A DNA stretch of 64,000 nucleotides from Strongylocentrotus purpuratus (lineage: Eukaryota; Echinodermata; Echinoidea; Camarodonta; Strongylocentrotidae), in NCBI RefSeq assembly GCF_000002235.5, contig NW_022145547.1, forward strand, positions 1,422,001 to 1,486,000. Direction: 5' to 3'. Below the pieces are notes generated by a model. That model worked only from the letters and a program-made list of their open reading frames with translations, was not told the origin of the DNA and did no database searches. Numbering within the stretch: the stretch's first letter is position 1; the number at the start of each line of letters is the position of its first letter. The position numbers were made by a program, and so were the translations under genes. Shown here in pieces: positions 40,201-53,400 of the stretch.

Positions 40201-43200
40201 ACTGCGGGAGAGCATTCAAGCGATTTTTCATCAACGATGATTATCGCTCAATTCAAGCACAGCCACTGCTCATCACAATGTGCAGTTTGACCCAGGAAGT
40301 ATAGGTCAACTTCGCCGTGTGCTTTCTGAATTTGTTACGGTCGACTGTCGGCCAAACCGGAAGCAGGCCACGATAATGATGTTATAGAATCATGATTGAG
40401 ATACAATGTTTGCGATTTTAAACACGTTTTAAAAACGTCTCTGAAAACCTTTTTCTAGGATGAAAAAGTGTTGATTGAACGCACCCCGAGATGATTCATA
40501 GCTGGCTTGAAGAATGTGTCAGGTTGATGACAAATTATTGCAAAGTCAGACAGATACATGAAAGGAAACATGGCAGCGCTTGTCAGATTTCATTGTCTTC
40601 TGAGATGCCCGTCAGATGACTTATAAACCCAGTTTTAGATGAACCCGCCTGAGATCTGGAACATGGCAGAGATATAAGCCGGGGTGAGGGGAAACAATGG
40701 TGTCATCCTCAAATTGGAGGGTCGTAAAGAAATGATATGTCTAGGATTACTTTCATTACAAAGGAAAGTTTGAGAAGGTTTTGTAAAGCAAAGGGCAAGG
40801 ACAATCAATGTCACATGTTACTTTAGACACAGCACTTCTGACTCCGGGTGTCAAAAAACAATAACAAAAAACACTACAACAATAGTTAAATAAGTTTGAT
40901 TTGTGGATGTTAAAGTCTATTAAAGTCTAAAATGCCAATTAACATGAAATGAATTTTAAATGAATCTATTATAGCAGTAATAATATGATAACATATCTTA
41001 ATGATGTGCAGTTATGTCTCTCTTTAATACATACATATATATATATAAGTATCATTATTGAACAAAGGCATAACGTTATTGTAAAGAAAAGAGATAGTAA
41101 CAGGCATGGACAAAAAGGAATATGTGTATGTCAGAGACATCTGCATTCCATCCCCTGTATGCAAATGACTGCTTTCAAAGCTTTACTGGATAAGCTAAAA
41201 AAGTTAAAAAATAATTAAATTGAAAATAATATTTTAGCAATTTGAAGCATGGAATATGCCAAATTCTTAGAGTAACCCTGTAACCAACGATCTTTTGATG
41301 TTTGAGCATAAGAACAAAAATGGAATTTGTAGAATTGCCATGTGATATCATAGGGCTCCACACTAACTTTTCTGGAATTTTGGGCGCCCACGTGTCCCGG
41401 GTGCGTGTTAATGTCGAGCCTTGCATATAACCTGATACTATGATGGATATCAATCAGCGAGGATGAAACATTAATCCATGGCATGCACAATTTTGGCACA
41501 AAAACTATTTAATTCTGGTACTGCCCATCTGGAATTGCCCCTTTTGTTTCTTCATCGAGAGAAATCCATGTTTATTGCCATTTTGATTTATGATTGTGTC
41601 TTGTGACAATAGTTCTCATGATAAAGGCAATTTTGTATCTGTAATTGCAAAAATTGATACTAATAAGACATTGTTGTTTGAAATAACACAAGTGTTTATG
41701 TGCCCCAAGAGACATTTTCATTATAACTACCTATTGTCTAGTTAGCACTTACCGGTAAACCCAAAGAAGAATGAGGTAATAATCATTCACATTATACCAG
41801 ATTGTCAAAGTGCATATGGAATGGTGAAGGGATGTCTTCGCGCAGGGTGTAAAAGAAAGAAATATTTTGAATAACTGTCCAAAATGATAATCATGTGATT
41901 TTAAATTGCTCATCTAATTATTTAGATAGTTTTCATACTCTACTTGGTACTGTATTGTAGTGTTTGATGACTTAAATTTCGCATGAACAGAATGTTGACA
42001 TGGATGATAGATCAACGATGCATGAGCCGAATTGTTTAATATGGAATATTATCATCTATATATGGCTTCCAAGTGGTTCAATAAATCAGTGTATTTAATA
42101 TCTTTAGAGCAGTACCCGGATGACATTACATATCAATATTGTTTTTCGTGTTGCTCTGTCATCTGGGAACTTCACCTGTTGATACAATATTACTTGATTA
42201 TCGAAAACCAAAAGTCAAATGATGTTATTTCGCTAGTCATTCTGATATAGATAATTATAATATTGTATGGCTTTGTTTTTGTGTGATACAAGAATATATC
42301 GCTCTCGCTATAACAATATATTCTTGAATCACAGTCAAAGCCATCCAATATTATGTAAGTACCACAGTACTACAGCTACAACAATGAATTATGGAATAAT
42401 GCCATGTGCAGTAATAACGCTTCAACATGCGACTGTGGGATAATATCAAAATATTTAGGATACACCCCCCCCCCCAACATTTTTTCCACATTAAACATGT
42501 CCTAACATCCTTAGAAGTAAACAACCTCCAAAAGTCTTTAATGCTGTACAATTTATCTCATGTTCTTTCCTCAGTAGACACCCTCTCACATTCTGTCCAC
42601 AGTGAACTTTCTTCAATATTCTTTCGAAAGTTGCAAAACCCTCATTCTTCCCACTGTAAATTTCTTCTCTCTTTATACCACAGTATACTTTCAATAGTAC
42701 ACAATCTTTCAATAGTACACACACCATCCCAATTTTACCACGGTAAATACCCTCCCATATTCTTCTCACAATACACACCCTCCCACACCCTTTCCACAGT
42801 ACATTCCTTCCTTGCACATTCTTTCCACAGGAAAGGTCCTCCCACAATCATTTTTACAGTAGATGCCCTCCCCCAATCATTTTTACAGTAAACATCCTCC
42901 CACATTATTTCCATAGTAGAAATCCTCCTATATTCTTTCCACAGTAGACATCCTCTCATATTCTTTCCACAGGAGGCTACACATCCTCCCCACAGTACAC
43001 ACCCTCCAACCTTCTTTCCATATTAGACATCCTCCAACATTCTTTCCACACTACACACCATCCTACACCCTTTTCACAGTACACACCCTCCCACATTATT
43101 TCTACAGTACACTTTTTATTTCAATAGTTTTTTTGTTGATTGATTCCAAACAAACAAATTAATCATTCCACAGTACACACCCTCCAACATTCATTCCACA

Positions 43201-46200
43201 GCAGACAACCTCCAACATTCTTATCACAGTATAGATCCTCCCAATTCTTTCTACAGTTAATACCCTCACATATTCTTTTCACAATTCACATCTTTCCACA
43301 TTCTTTCCACTGTACAAACCCTCCTCACAGTAGACACCCTCCCACATACTTTCCACAGAAAACACCCTCCCATATCCTTTCCACAGTACATACCCTTGCA
43401 CATTCTTTCCACAGGTAAGTACCTCCAGCAATCCTTTTCACAGTACATACCCTCCCACATTCTTTCCACAGTAGAAACCCTCCCACATTAATTCGACAAT
43501 AGAAACCCTCCCACAACAATTCCACAGTACACACCCTCCTACATTCTTTTCACAGTAGACACCCTCCCAAATTCTTTTCACAGTAGAAACCCTCCCACAT
43601 TTTTTTCACAGTAGACATCCTCCCACATTCTTTCCACAGTACACACCCTCCCACATTCATTCCACAGTAGAAACCCTCCCACATTTTTTTCACAGTAGAC
43701 ATCCTCCCACATTCTTTTCACAGTACACACCCTCCCACATTCTTTTCACAGTAGAAACCCTCCCACATTTTTTCACAGTAGACATCCTCCCACATTCTTT
43801 CCACAGTACACACCCTCCCACATTCATTCCACAGTAGACGCCCTCCCACATTCATTCCACAGTAGAAACCCTCCCACATTCTTTCCACAGTACACACCCT
43901 CCCACATTCATTCCACAGTAGAAACCCTCCCACATTGTTTTCACAGTAGAAACCCTCCCACATTTTTTCACAGTAGACATCCTCCCACATTCTTTCCACA
44001 GTACACACCCTCCCACATTCATTCCACAGTAGAAACCCTCCCACATTGTTTTCACAGTAGACATCCTCCCACATTTTTTCACAGTAGACATCCTCCCACA
44101 TTCTTTCCACAGTACACACCCTCCCACATTCATTCCACAGTAGAAACCCTCCCACATTTTTTCACAGTAGACATCCTCCCACATTCTTTCCACAGTATAG
44201 ATCATCGCACATTCTTTCCACAATTCACACCTCACTTCATGCCTTTCACATCACATGGTCTCTGACATCATTTCGAACATAAACACCCTTCCCAATCCTT
44301 TTCACATTATACCCCCCACACACGTCCCTTCCACAGTAAACACCCCTCCGCTCTATTTCCATAGCACACATCGTCCCATTTCCCCCACTTTTCAACATTA
44401 CATGGCCTCTTTCCAAAGAACACACTCTCCCACACTCTTACCACAGTTCTCTTACCTTCGTCTGAAAACCCCTTGCTCATGATCTTGTTGATGCGTTCCG
44501 GATGGTGAAGGCTTCCGCAGAAGTAGAGCTCTGTGAAGATGGAGGGATCCCCCAACTGTTTTAAGCGGAGCTGATACAGTTCTCTCATCGTGGATGACAG
44601 GCTAGTCTGTACATGGATATAAATATGTCTTTAATGTTACCATGTTAGTATTGTATTAATCATTTAAATGCCATGAGCAGCAGATTATACCAGTAATAAG
44701 ATCCTTAAGTTTAGTTACCATCAATCATATTTGGAGACTGCTGTTTGAAAGCTTTTAACACAAACAATTACGTTTCAGCTTGAAAACAAGTAAATGACAT
44801 ATATCTAATAAGTTATCAAAACAGTTAGGGCTAATCATAAAGATCAGTGATTGGAGTAAAATGACATCTGTGAAGAAAAAAAACACAGGTAATACTTCAC
44901 CATTTAATATCACAAATCCTCTATTCTCATATTGCAAATCAGGATCTCTCATTTATCTTAATTCCAGGAAAGCAGAGTGCTTTTGCCCTGGTTCCCTCAA
45001 ATAAAGCTATAAATTACAGACTTGTGTCCTGTGACTCAAAATAACCCAATAAATATCTTATTCAACTTTTAATATGTTGTCACTATTCACTTGACAGTCA
45101 CAAATTCAGTCGAATATATGTTGGGCTTCGACCAAGTTTAGTAAATGTCTTTTAATCCTACCCTATTCCCATTTCTTACATTTACATGATATGAGGGAGA
45201 AAGAGACATAAAATTAACACATATGCTTTGTTCTAAGTATAACTACATGCTGTGATTTGAACTTGGGACCTTATGTTTGAACTGATATGAGTATGAACCA
45301 CTTTGTTACAGGGACTTAACAACAGACCAATGCTAACTGTCTAAATGTCGCAGAAAATAAAATAACAGACTTTACACTGAAAGTTTCCGAATAATCTGAA
45401 GCAGAAATCGTTAAAAATCATGGCAAATTCTTGACATACCGCTTAGTCAACTTGTAAAAAGGTTTCTTTTAACATGCACTATAATTTAATAATAATTTCT
45501 TAGAAGAGCAGATGGCATTATAGTCTGACAGCTAACACATTAAAAAGGAGCCTTTATTGCACATGTAGAACAAGCTAACAGTGTCATATACATGTAGGGC
45601 AGCCAATTCTGTGTGGGTGTGTATACCTGTATGAGTGTGTGTGGTCCACTACAAGTTAAAATCAATCACATTAAAAAAGGAAAAATCTCAACATTTTACA
45701 GAACAGTGTTTACATTATTAAAACAGATACTAGAAAGTCCATAGACCTCTGTCTGAGCATTTTTTATTATTATTAAAAAGAAAAGAAATTAAAGGTAAAT
45801 CAGTTTCCTTGCACATCTACATTTATACAAACAGAAAGAAATAAATCTTCATAAAACAAACATGTGGAAACACTTTGTATAAACTAAGGGAATATTTTAA
45901 CCACATTAATCTGAATCAATCTAGTAACAGGACAAATCAATCTTCATAGGAAATTGTTAATCTGTTGACTTAACCTGTATGAAGCACGATTTTTGGAAAT
46001 AAAATTTTCATCACAGAGAAACTAAAACAATTTTTAAAAGCTTTATTTGGCAAAAGATAGAAATTGTAAAGAATGTTGTTTTATAGTTTGCAATACGAAA
46101 CACGAACAATTGCTGAATTCTCTGAGTGGCAGACATGCCTTTTTTATATTTGAGCATTCCATGATGACAAGCAATTTACCTGAATGAACAATGGTAACAT

Positions 46201-49200
46201 CACTCAGTGAAAATCGAAGACGTATCCATCATTTACATGCAGTTAAAGTTCAAGGGGAAAATAGTGTACAAGTACATGTAAATACCATTGTGCTGACACG
46301 ATATTGCCTTACTCAATCCTGTATTTCTATAAATGTGTTTTTAATACTAGACTTGGAAGAGAAGAGAGTCATGAAATTTCACACGTTTGTATACAAACAT
46401 GTACAATTTAGGATATAGTGATGGGTTTCAAATCTGTAAATCAGGGGCAGTTCAAGCAGCCTTTTGGCTGCATGTCACACAACAGAGTACAAGGACTTTC
46501 ATTATTGCATCAATCAAACCTCTCCATTGTTCGAGTGTGCGTAAGTGAGTAAATCAGGTTACCCAAAAGCATTCCATCAAATTTACACAACCTTTTCAAA
46601 GGCGAGAGTCAGATCCTCCTAAAATAACTTTGCATTTAAAGCTTATTTCACGTAATGGAATTGCATTACGAGAGAAACTGAATTAAAGCCGTTCTATTTC
46701 GGGTATTTATGCAGCAGACAAGCTGTTTGGATCAACAAGTTATAAATAAATTCATGTAAATGTGCTGGAAATCACATTAACCAAAATAAACAGCTCAACC
46801 TTTCACATTCAAGTCTAAGATGGTTTTTATACAAATGGGGATAGAATTATTAGGCTATTCTCCTTATATTCTTATCTTCATTGACTTATTACTATTATAT
46901 GGGTTCTACCAAAATCATTTGGCAGCATATACATGTATATATATGTCACTTCGGTGGTGAAGGTTTGTTAAAATCTGTTTTTTCATTTGTTTTCATAAAT
47001 TTTATTTTATTGCGTTAAAGTGTTTTCCATAGATATTATAAATCAATACAACACAATAATAATAATAATAATAATAATAATCATAGCTTAATTGTTCACT
47101 CCAAATTTTTTTTAAACCGAAACGGAAATTCTTTTTGCCCAATTGATCGTGAGCCCGGCATCCACTGAGCAGCGCCAGATCGACGTTGCTCTATCCCTTA
47201 TTGTTGAACGCAAAACAAGGTAGCAACAATTCCCATCTTTTAACGTCTTTTGGTATGACGCGGCCGGGGTTCGACTGACTGAGCCAACACTCCGGTCATA
47301 TTAGCACTAAATGAACATAAGTATGGGTAACTTAAGATAATAACTATTCATACTCCAAGCCATACATTGATTGATTTATTGGTTGGAAAGCAAGGTATTC
47401 AGGGACTTTGGGAAAACAGAAAGACATGATGAAGCCCGATTCCACTTGTACCTTTAACATTTGGTTAGGAGAAGAAAAGGAGACATGGAAGTGAAATTCC
47501 ACGGTAAACCAAGTCCATACACAATGAGAGAAACAGAAAGTGTGCAAGCTACGCACGCAAGCTCAGAATAGCTTTGTCCAAATATGGAAACCAGATCTCT
47601 CACGTGAGCCTGGATAATGAAAGGGAAAGCAACATGAATGTTGTAGCATGGTATATGGAGTTACTTGGCCAGAACTCAGTATGCGTGGGCGAGCACCTTG
47701 TTTTCTATTGCTACTGAGTAGACTTACATGAATGCGGTTAAAGGTAGTCTGTATTATTGAAATAATGAAGGAAAATTATTCTCACAGAACCAAAGCTAAG
47801 GTGAGACTAAATGCCAACGACTACAAATAAATGAGGAAGACTAGGTATTTGAGCTAGTAGTTCCGCCGATGTCCAAATATGAGTTGTGCTTTTCCCAGCA
47901 AGTTTACTACCGGTATATCAACTTGTGCATATTTTGCTGAATCTGTTTTTTTTTCTTAAATTTTTAGTTTGGACAATTTTTGTTGAATGCTCCCTCTGGC
48001 CTCCGCTATTGCCATGGTTTTTATCTGTGAAGCATCAGAATTCTTTTCCCACACTTCCAAACGTTGGAGAAAAACCTATGAATGAAAGACATACAGTGGA
48101 TGAAATGGCCACGTTTGATGTTGACCCCGGAATATGGAATTCAGTAGCATCTAGATAATAAATAAAAAATAATATTGATTATCTAGAGACGCTAAAAAAA
48201 AAAAGGACCATCGTGCTTACTAACTTACAGAATGTGAAGAAAAGCATAAAGCTCATAACATAGGTAAATCATATCATATTACTGAGGAAAGAAGTATGTA
48301 TTAAAGGGATCTGGTAACTTTGTCTCAGATTCTGAAACAAATTCCTGGATTTAGCTCATGATAATTATAAACCTTTAGGTCTGTCAGGAACCCCATGACT
48401 TTTACAAGCCGATCGCCTGTCTGATTATCAAGATACTTATCATTGGAAATCGAAACCAAATTTTGCGTTTTCCTAACGGTTTTCAAAACACTACAGTCTA
48501 TTGGGGAAAAACTGGTCACTCAAAGATTTTTACTTTTTTGAGGCACTTCTTGATCATTTTGAAGCGCAATATATGGCTTCAATATTGCACCATATCACAA
48601 ACACTGATAACACGTAGGGCTGTGTATCTCAGATTTAACATTATTAAACAATCCCTTTAAGATTGGTCAGGCTCCATGTTGCAACTACTAAGAATTACAG
48701 GAAAGCATCGTAGACTATTTCTGGACCCTCAGGGTGAACCAAGAAATATAAACACCGGTATCTAATCCTCAAATAAACACTTGGCTTGCATAAAGGACAG
48801 AACCAGGGGAGCTAGAAAGTTAAAAATATAGTGAAAATTGTTCAACTTTATTTTATTAGATAATCCATTCAACAGGAACAAAGAGCCTGGTGTATTGTAG
48901 CTCTGCGGTATAGTGGTAAATGCTGTTGACTTGTTGTGGTTTTCACCATTAACATGAGAACAAAGCATAACATTTTCTGATCTATTTTGATCTGGAATGG
49001 ATATGTGTGAAGTTCTCACTGATAAAACTGTTGAAGTACAGGTGACACTTTATATTAACCCCTCGAAATTCTAAAAACAAATTGACAGCACTCTTTCACA
49101 AAGAGGGATTTAAGATTTCAAACTGTCTGAAACTTAACTGCAATAGAAATCGCTTATTTTCTTCTTCCAAAGTATCGACAGATAAGAACTCCCAAAACAC

Positions 49201-50428
49201 TGACAGACCTTGTAGCAAACAAGTTATCCAATAAAGTGGTCAATGGAGTTCTATGAAGAAAAGAAAAAAGGTTTTCTACAAATAAAGTAGGAAAACTGCA
49301 AGACAAATAAAGTAGGAAAACTACAAGACAAATAATAAAGTCTCAGATGAAGCACCATCCACGAATCAATGCAACTTCCCATTGGACATGCATAAAGACA
49401 TAAAGCTCTTGCGACCGGCTATCCACTTTCAAAACTCAGCTGAGGACATGCTTATTCCACATTGGATACCGTACAATTAGCCACTACCCCAGCCTATCCC
49501 AGGTGAATCACGGATGGTATATTCAGTAGTTTTTTAGTCTCATCAGTGCCTCTGATTAGTCAACAAATTACTGGACTGGATTGGGCATGCAGGCTTAAAG
49601 CTGTGATCCCATTTTGCTAGGGAAGACATGATAAAGGAGTACCACAACAAGGCACTTCAAGGACTGGCTATTAAAGCGATACTGAACTGATGAACTTTGT
49701 GCTCTAGTGTACTGTTTATTGCACAGCGTCATCTCATGGTCAACTTGCCAACAGTGCGTATCCCAATACCTAACTTCAGCTTTGCAGAGGACTTGATGCA
49801 AGAACCAACATCATAGCTAGGGAAGCAGCGAGGTTACGGCACATACTGTTACAGCTGACCCGAGATGGCGTAAGAGGGGATTGTTCGGTAATACTTCTAG
49901 TACATGGCTTTAAAGCCACACTGTACTACTTGTAGCTACTTGCTCCCTCTATATAGAAAACAATGCCTAAGCGGTGCCCATTGGTCCCCATGATCCCCTT
50001 CTTCTTATGCTAATTGAGAGCTGCTTTGATGAGATTACCACCTGTCAGTGACCTTGCAGGGTGGTCTAATCCCCCTGGCCAAACTAGTACAGATGGGCTT
50101 TAATAAACAATTTTTTTTTAATTCTTGTAAAAAAATTCTCTCATGACTGAACAGTTGAAAATAAAAATCAAACATATCTTGGGTAAGCTTGCATTAACGG
50201 AGATTTATTATACCAGCAGTACTCCCTGCACATCATCTCCATTGGCATATTAGATGTCTGATCATGTGACTACTTACCATGGTTACTTTGGTCACATGAC
50301 ATCTCGCTCCTGGTCGAGGATTGTCGATCATCTCGGATTCAAAGCGCTCGGCAATCTCACGTTCCTCAACCAGCCCTCCGATATCAAAACTCTGTCTTCT
50401 TCCTAATAAATATAAAGAAAGAGAAGGC

Positions 50429-50468
<40 letters not shown>

Positions 50469-53400
50469 AATAACATTATTACCAAAGAACATTTGCTTGA
50501 AATCTAACAAATTGTTAGTTTTACTGATACTGATTTTATCAAAAGATGGCAGTATGCCAAAGCAGATAGAGCTAGTACTATATACAAAGGTTTAATTGTC
50601 TGTTATACCTCAGTCACATCAACGAGAACGACATCAGACCGGCATCAGACCGACAACAGATCGATCAAACAATGACATTACCTCCCAAGGCTAAGAATCA
50701 GTCAGTCTGACTGTGTGACTTTAATTTATTACCAAATCCTCAGCCCAAACCATTTCTAATTTCTGGTTTCAGTTACCTATTTTTTGTCATTTTAGAGCAC
50801 CATTAGTTGCATGTATACTTGCAACAACATATCCACATTGTCCCCAATATTTATGACCTCATGGATTTCAACTGTTAAATATACTATGTTAAAAGCACAT
50901 TTTTTGAATATTTCTGGATTTATGAAATTCTTTCAAATGGATTATTCTATAAAATGACTAAAAACCGTCTACTTTTTTTTAATGAAGGGTTAATTCAATT
51001 GGTTCAGAGAAGTAACCAAAATGATACAGCACTAGAGAGAGCATTGGTCTTGGTATGGGAACATATCATAGATTTGAGATCAATTCACTGCCCTATATAG
51101 CCATAGGTCCTCTGTTACTTACAAGCATACATAAAATTGCTTTCTCAGCATCCAGATAAGATAATTGATCAATCAATCAATAAGCTCTAATAAAGAGGAG
51201 TGAATCTTTCTCCATGTAATATATATACTTTGACAGAGATTTTTAATACAATACCAAGGAACTACAGACATTGTTGTTTTAAGCATTTACTAGGCCTTTC
51301 TCAGTTACATCCACCCTGCCTACGTGCAAGAAACAGAGTACATGGTGTGCTTGATGAATCATTTCATTAATTCAATAATCTCGAGTCTATTATTGCTAGG
51401 ATCTTATCTAAATGACGAGGTCCAATTGAACAAGACTGAAATGCTACATGTAAGCAATTTCTTAACCAATTTATAAATCAGATCAATTAATATCTCATAA
51501 ATGTTGTAATGGGTTTGAACAAGTAACCTGAATACCAGAACATGGAATAAAAGTAGGACAGGGTTTCAACTCTTCTTGAAGAATTGGGTTTAGAGAGTTC
51601 AACGTACAGACAAATGACTAGGTCATTCTAGCTAATTTGCCTCATGTTACTTAACTCAACATGAATTGCAATAAACATTGTAACTTTATTTCCTATATCT
51701 CCTTAATCCATTTCTCAGCTGTTGAATAGAGTCAGGCTTTCATACGCCAAAAACTTCTGACTGCTTACGTGCGATTCTTTCCATACCGAAGACTTCTAAA
51801 TGGTATGACAGATTCATATCCTAATTTAAGAAAACTGGTGAAAAATGGCATCTGTGATGACACCAAATTGTATTTCAACAGCAGTAGAATAAAATTTATT
51901 GACCTATCTGACAACATTTATTTCTCTTTCACATCAATAGTCAGAGTTGGCTTTAGGAGGACTTGGCACACTCATTCATAATTTCACATTCAATACATGA
52001 TCAAGGTTAATTGTAAGACAACTTGTGGCACAAATTCCATTCTATTCCTTGGGGGCCCTTGTAAGGCACTCTGGTTGTGTTCACATTCTAGATCCATTAA
52101 TCTTCTGGAAAAAAAAAAAAATTCTTGAAGATAGGCTGTGGAATGCTTTGCATGAACCAAACTTTTAGAACTGGACTATCCACAGATCTAGCACTCTTAC
52201 AAGACCCATTGAAACTAGTTTGTGATATTCATCTTACATTATTCATGAATCAACCAAACTTAAAAGAGAATATGCTAAAGAAACCAAAATCACAAATAGA
52301 CATACACATGTATATATTACTCAAATCTAAGGATTGCTTGATTGTACTACACCACTTTTGAAAACTAATATTGAAAATTATGTCCACAAGGAGATGGACA
52401 GTAAGATATTTGTGTGTGGTAAACATAGTATGGGATTCCTTTTGAAATTCCTCCTCATTATAATGATACCTAAATTTTTTGTTATTCAATTATAACGTAA
52501 ATACTTAATGATAAACATGCTCATGTACAACAAACCAAATTTGCCTGAGTTAACCTCCATTTCTCTTCTTTCAGACTTAATAGAGACGTGTTAAAAAGTT
52601 GAAATCTTGAAGTAGGAACACAGCTACTGACCCTGAGAGTGGGTTCATTACAAGGACAAGTCACAAAGAATTCATGGTTTTCTTATAAATAATCTGAATA
52701 ATGGATGAATACCTGATGAGTCTATGACAGCTACAGTTCAAGGTACACATACACACTCAAGTCATTCACCTTGTTGAGTTCATACTGAAACTAATTTACA
52801 CAAAATGTTTTTGACGTTACTAGGTCATAATTCTTGGAAGTTATGTTTCCGTATGAATTAGACCTACAAACATTAGACTTACATACTTGTTGTCAAAGTG
52901 CAGAGCATCAAAAAGGGGTCAATTTTCTTACCAACTTTCCAGACTAGTTTTATTTTTTTAATACTTAAAAAAGGAAATGAGGGAAATAACAAAATGAATA
53001 GCAAGGAAGTGGAAAATAATAACTATTCCTTTGGCAAGATATCAACCTGCACTTGCTACTCTCCACCCAGTTGTTAAATGGGAACCCGGTAGGCTGCGGC
53101 CGTCATTGTTGGTCAAACATTTTATGAGCGTCAAGTAATGCCTGGCTGGAATGCTCCCCAGGGAATGGAGATCGAGCACACAGTGTGAGTGGGCAAGCAC
53201 CGAATCCAATGACCGGGGTAATAGTATATCTGTAAAGTGCTAGAGACATTGTATTAAGCACAATACAAAAGCAGAATATTATTATTCCAAGTACCATACG
53301 TATAGAACTTAATAATATCAAGACTACAAAGAAGTCACTGAAATTCATTCTTCTTTCTCTCTCTCTCTCTCTCTATTTCTTTTCTTTTCTTTCTTTTTTG

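Larger units (their letters stand above)
33471..44455 (-). other. Intron 8 (11.0 kb)
   Basis: Contains a G run, an interrupted SINE, family A, B, D, H and J elements and the 28-bp minisatellite. Between them (for example 33989-35022, 35490-36715 and 39861-42256) no supportable gene is seen. Confidence 0.7.
44607..50277 (-). other. Intron 7 (5.7 kb)
   Basis: Contains a tRNA-like relic, a SINE-like segment, family A copy 4 and a possible LINE tail. Other stretches (44607-45250, 45314-47040, 47336-48300, 48661-49412, 49470-50277) show no supportable gene. Confidence 0.7.

Noticed and set aside
43718..44235. Cys- and Trp-rich repetitive frames (CGRVCTVERMWE-like)
   Set aside because: Produced by the 28-bp minisatellite. 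There is no start context, splice signals or frame preference.
45251..45313. Functional tRNA gene
   Set aside because: Only box-like words are present. A stable acceptor and anticodon stem could not be drawn.
48325..48660. Open frames near 48.3-48.7 kb
   Set aside because: They fall within family A copy 4, and the same sequence in other copies is not open in the same way.
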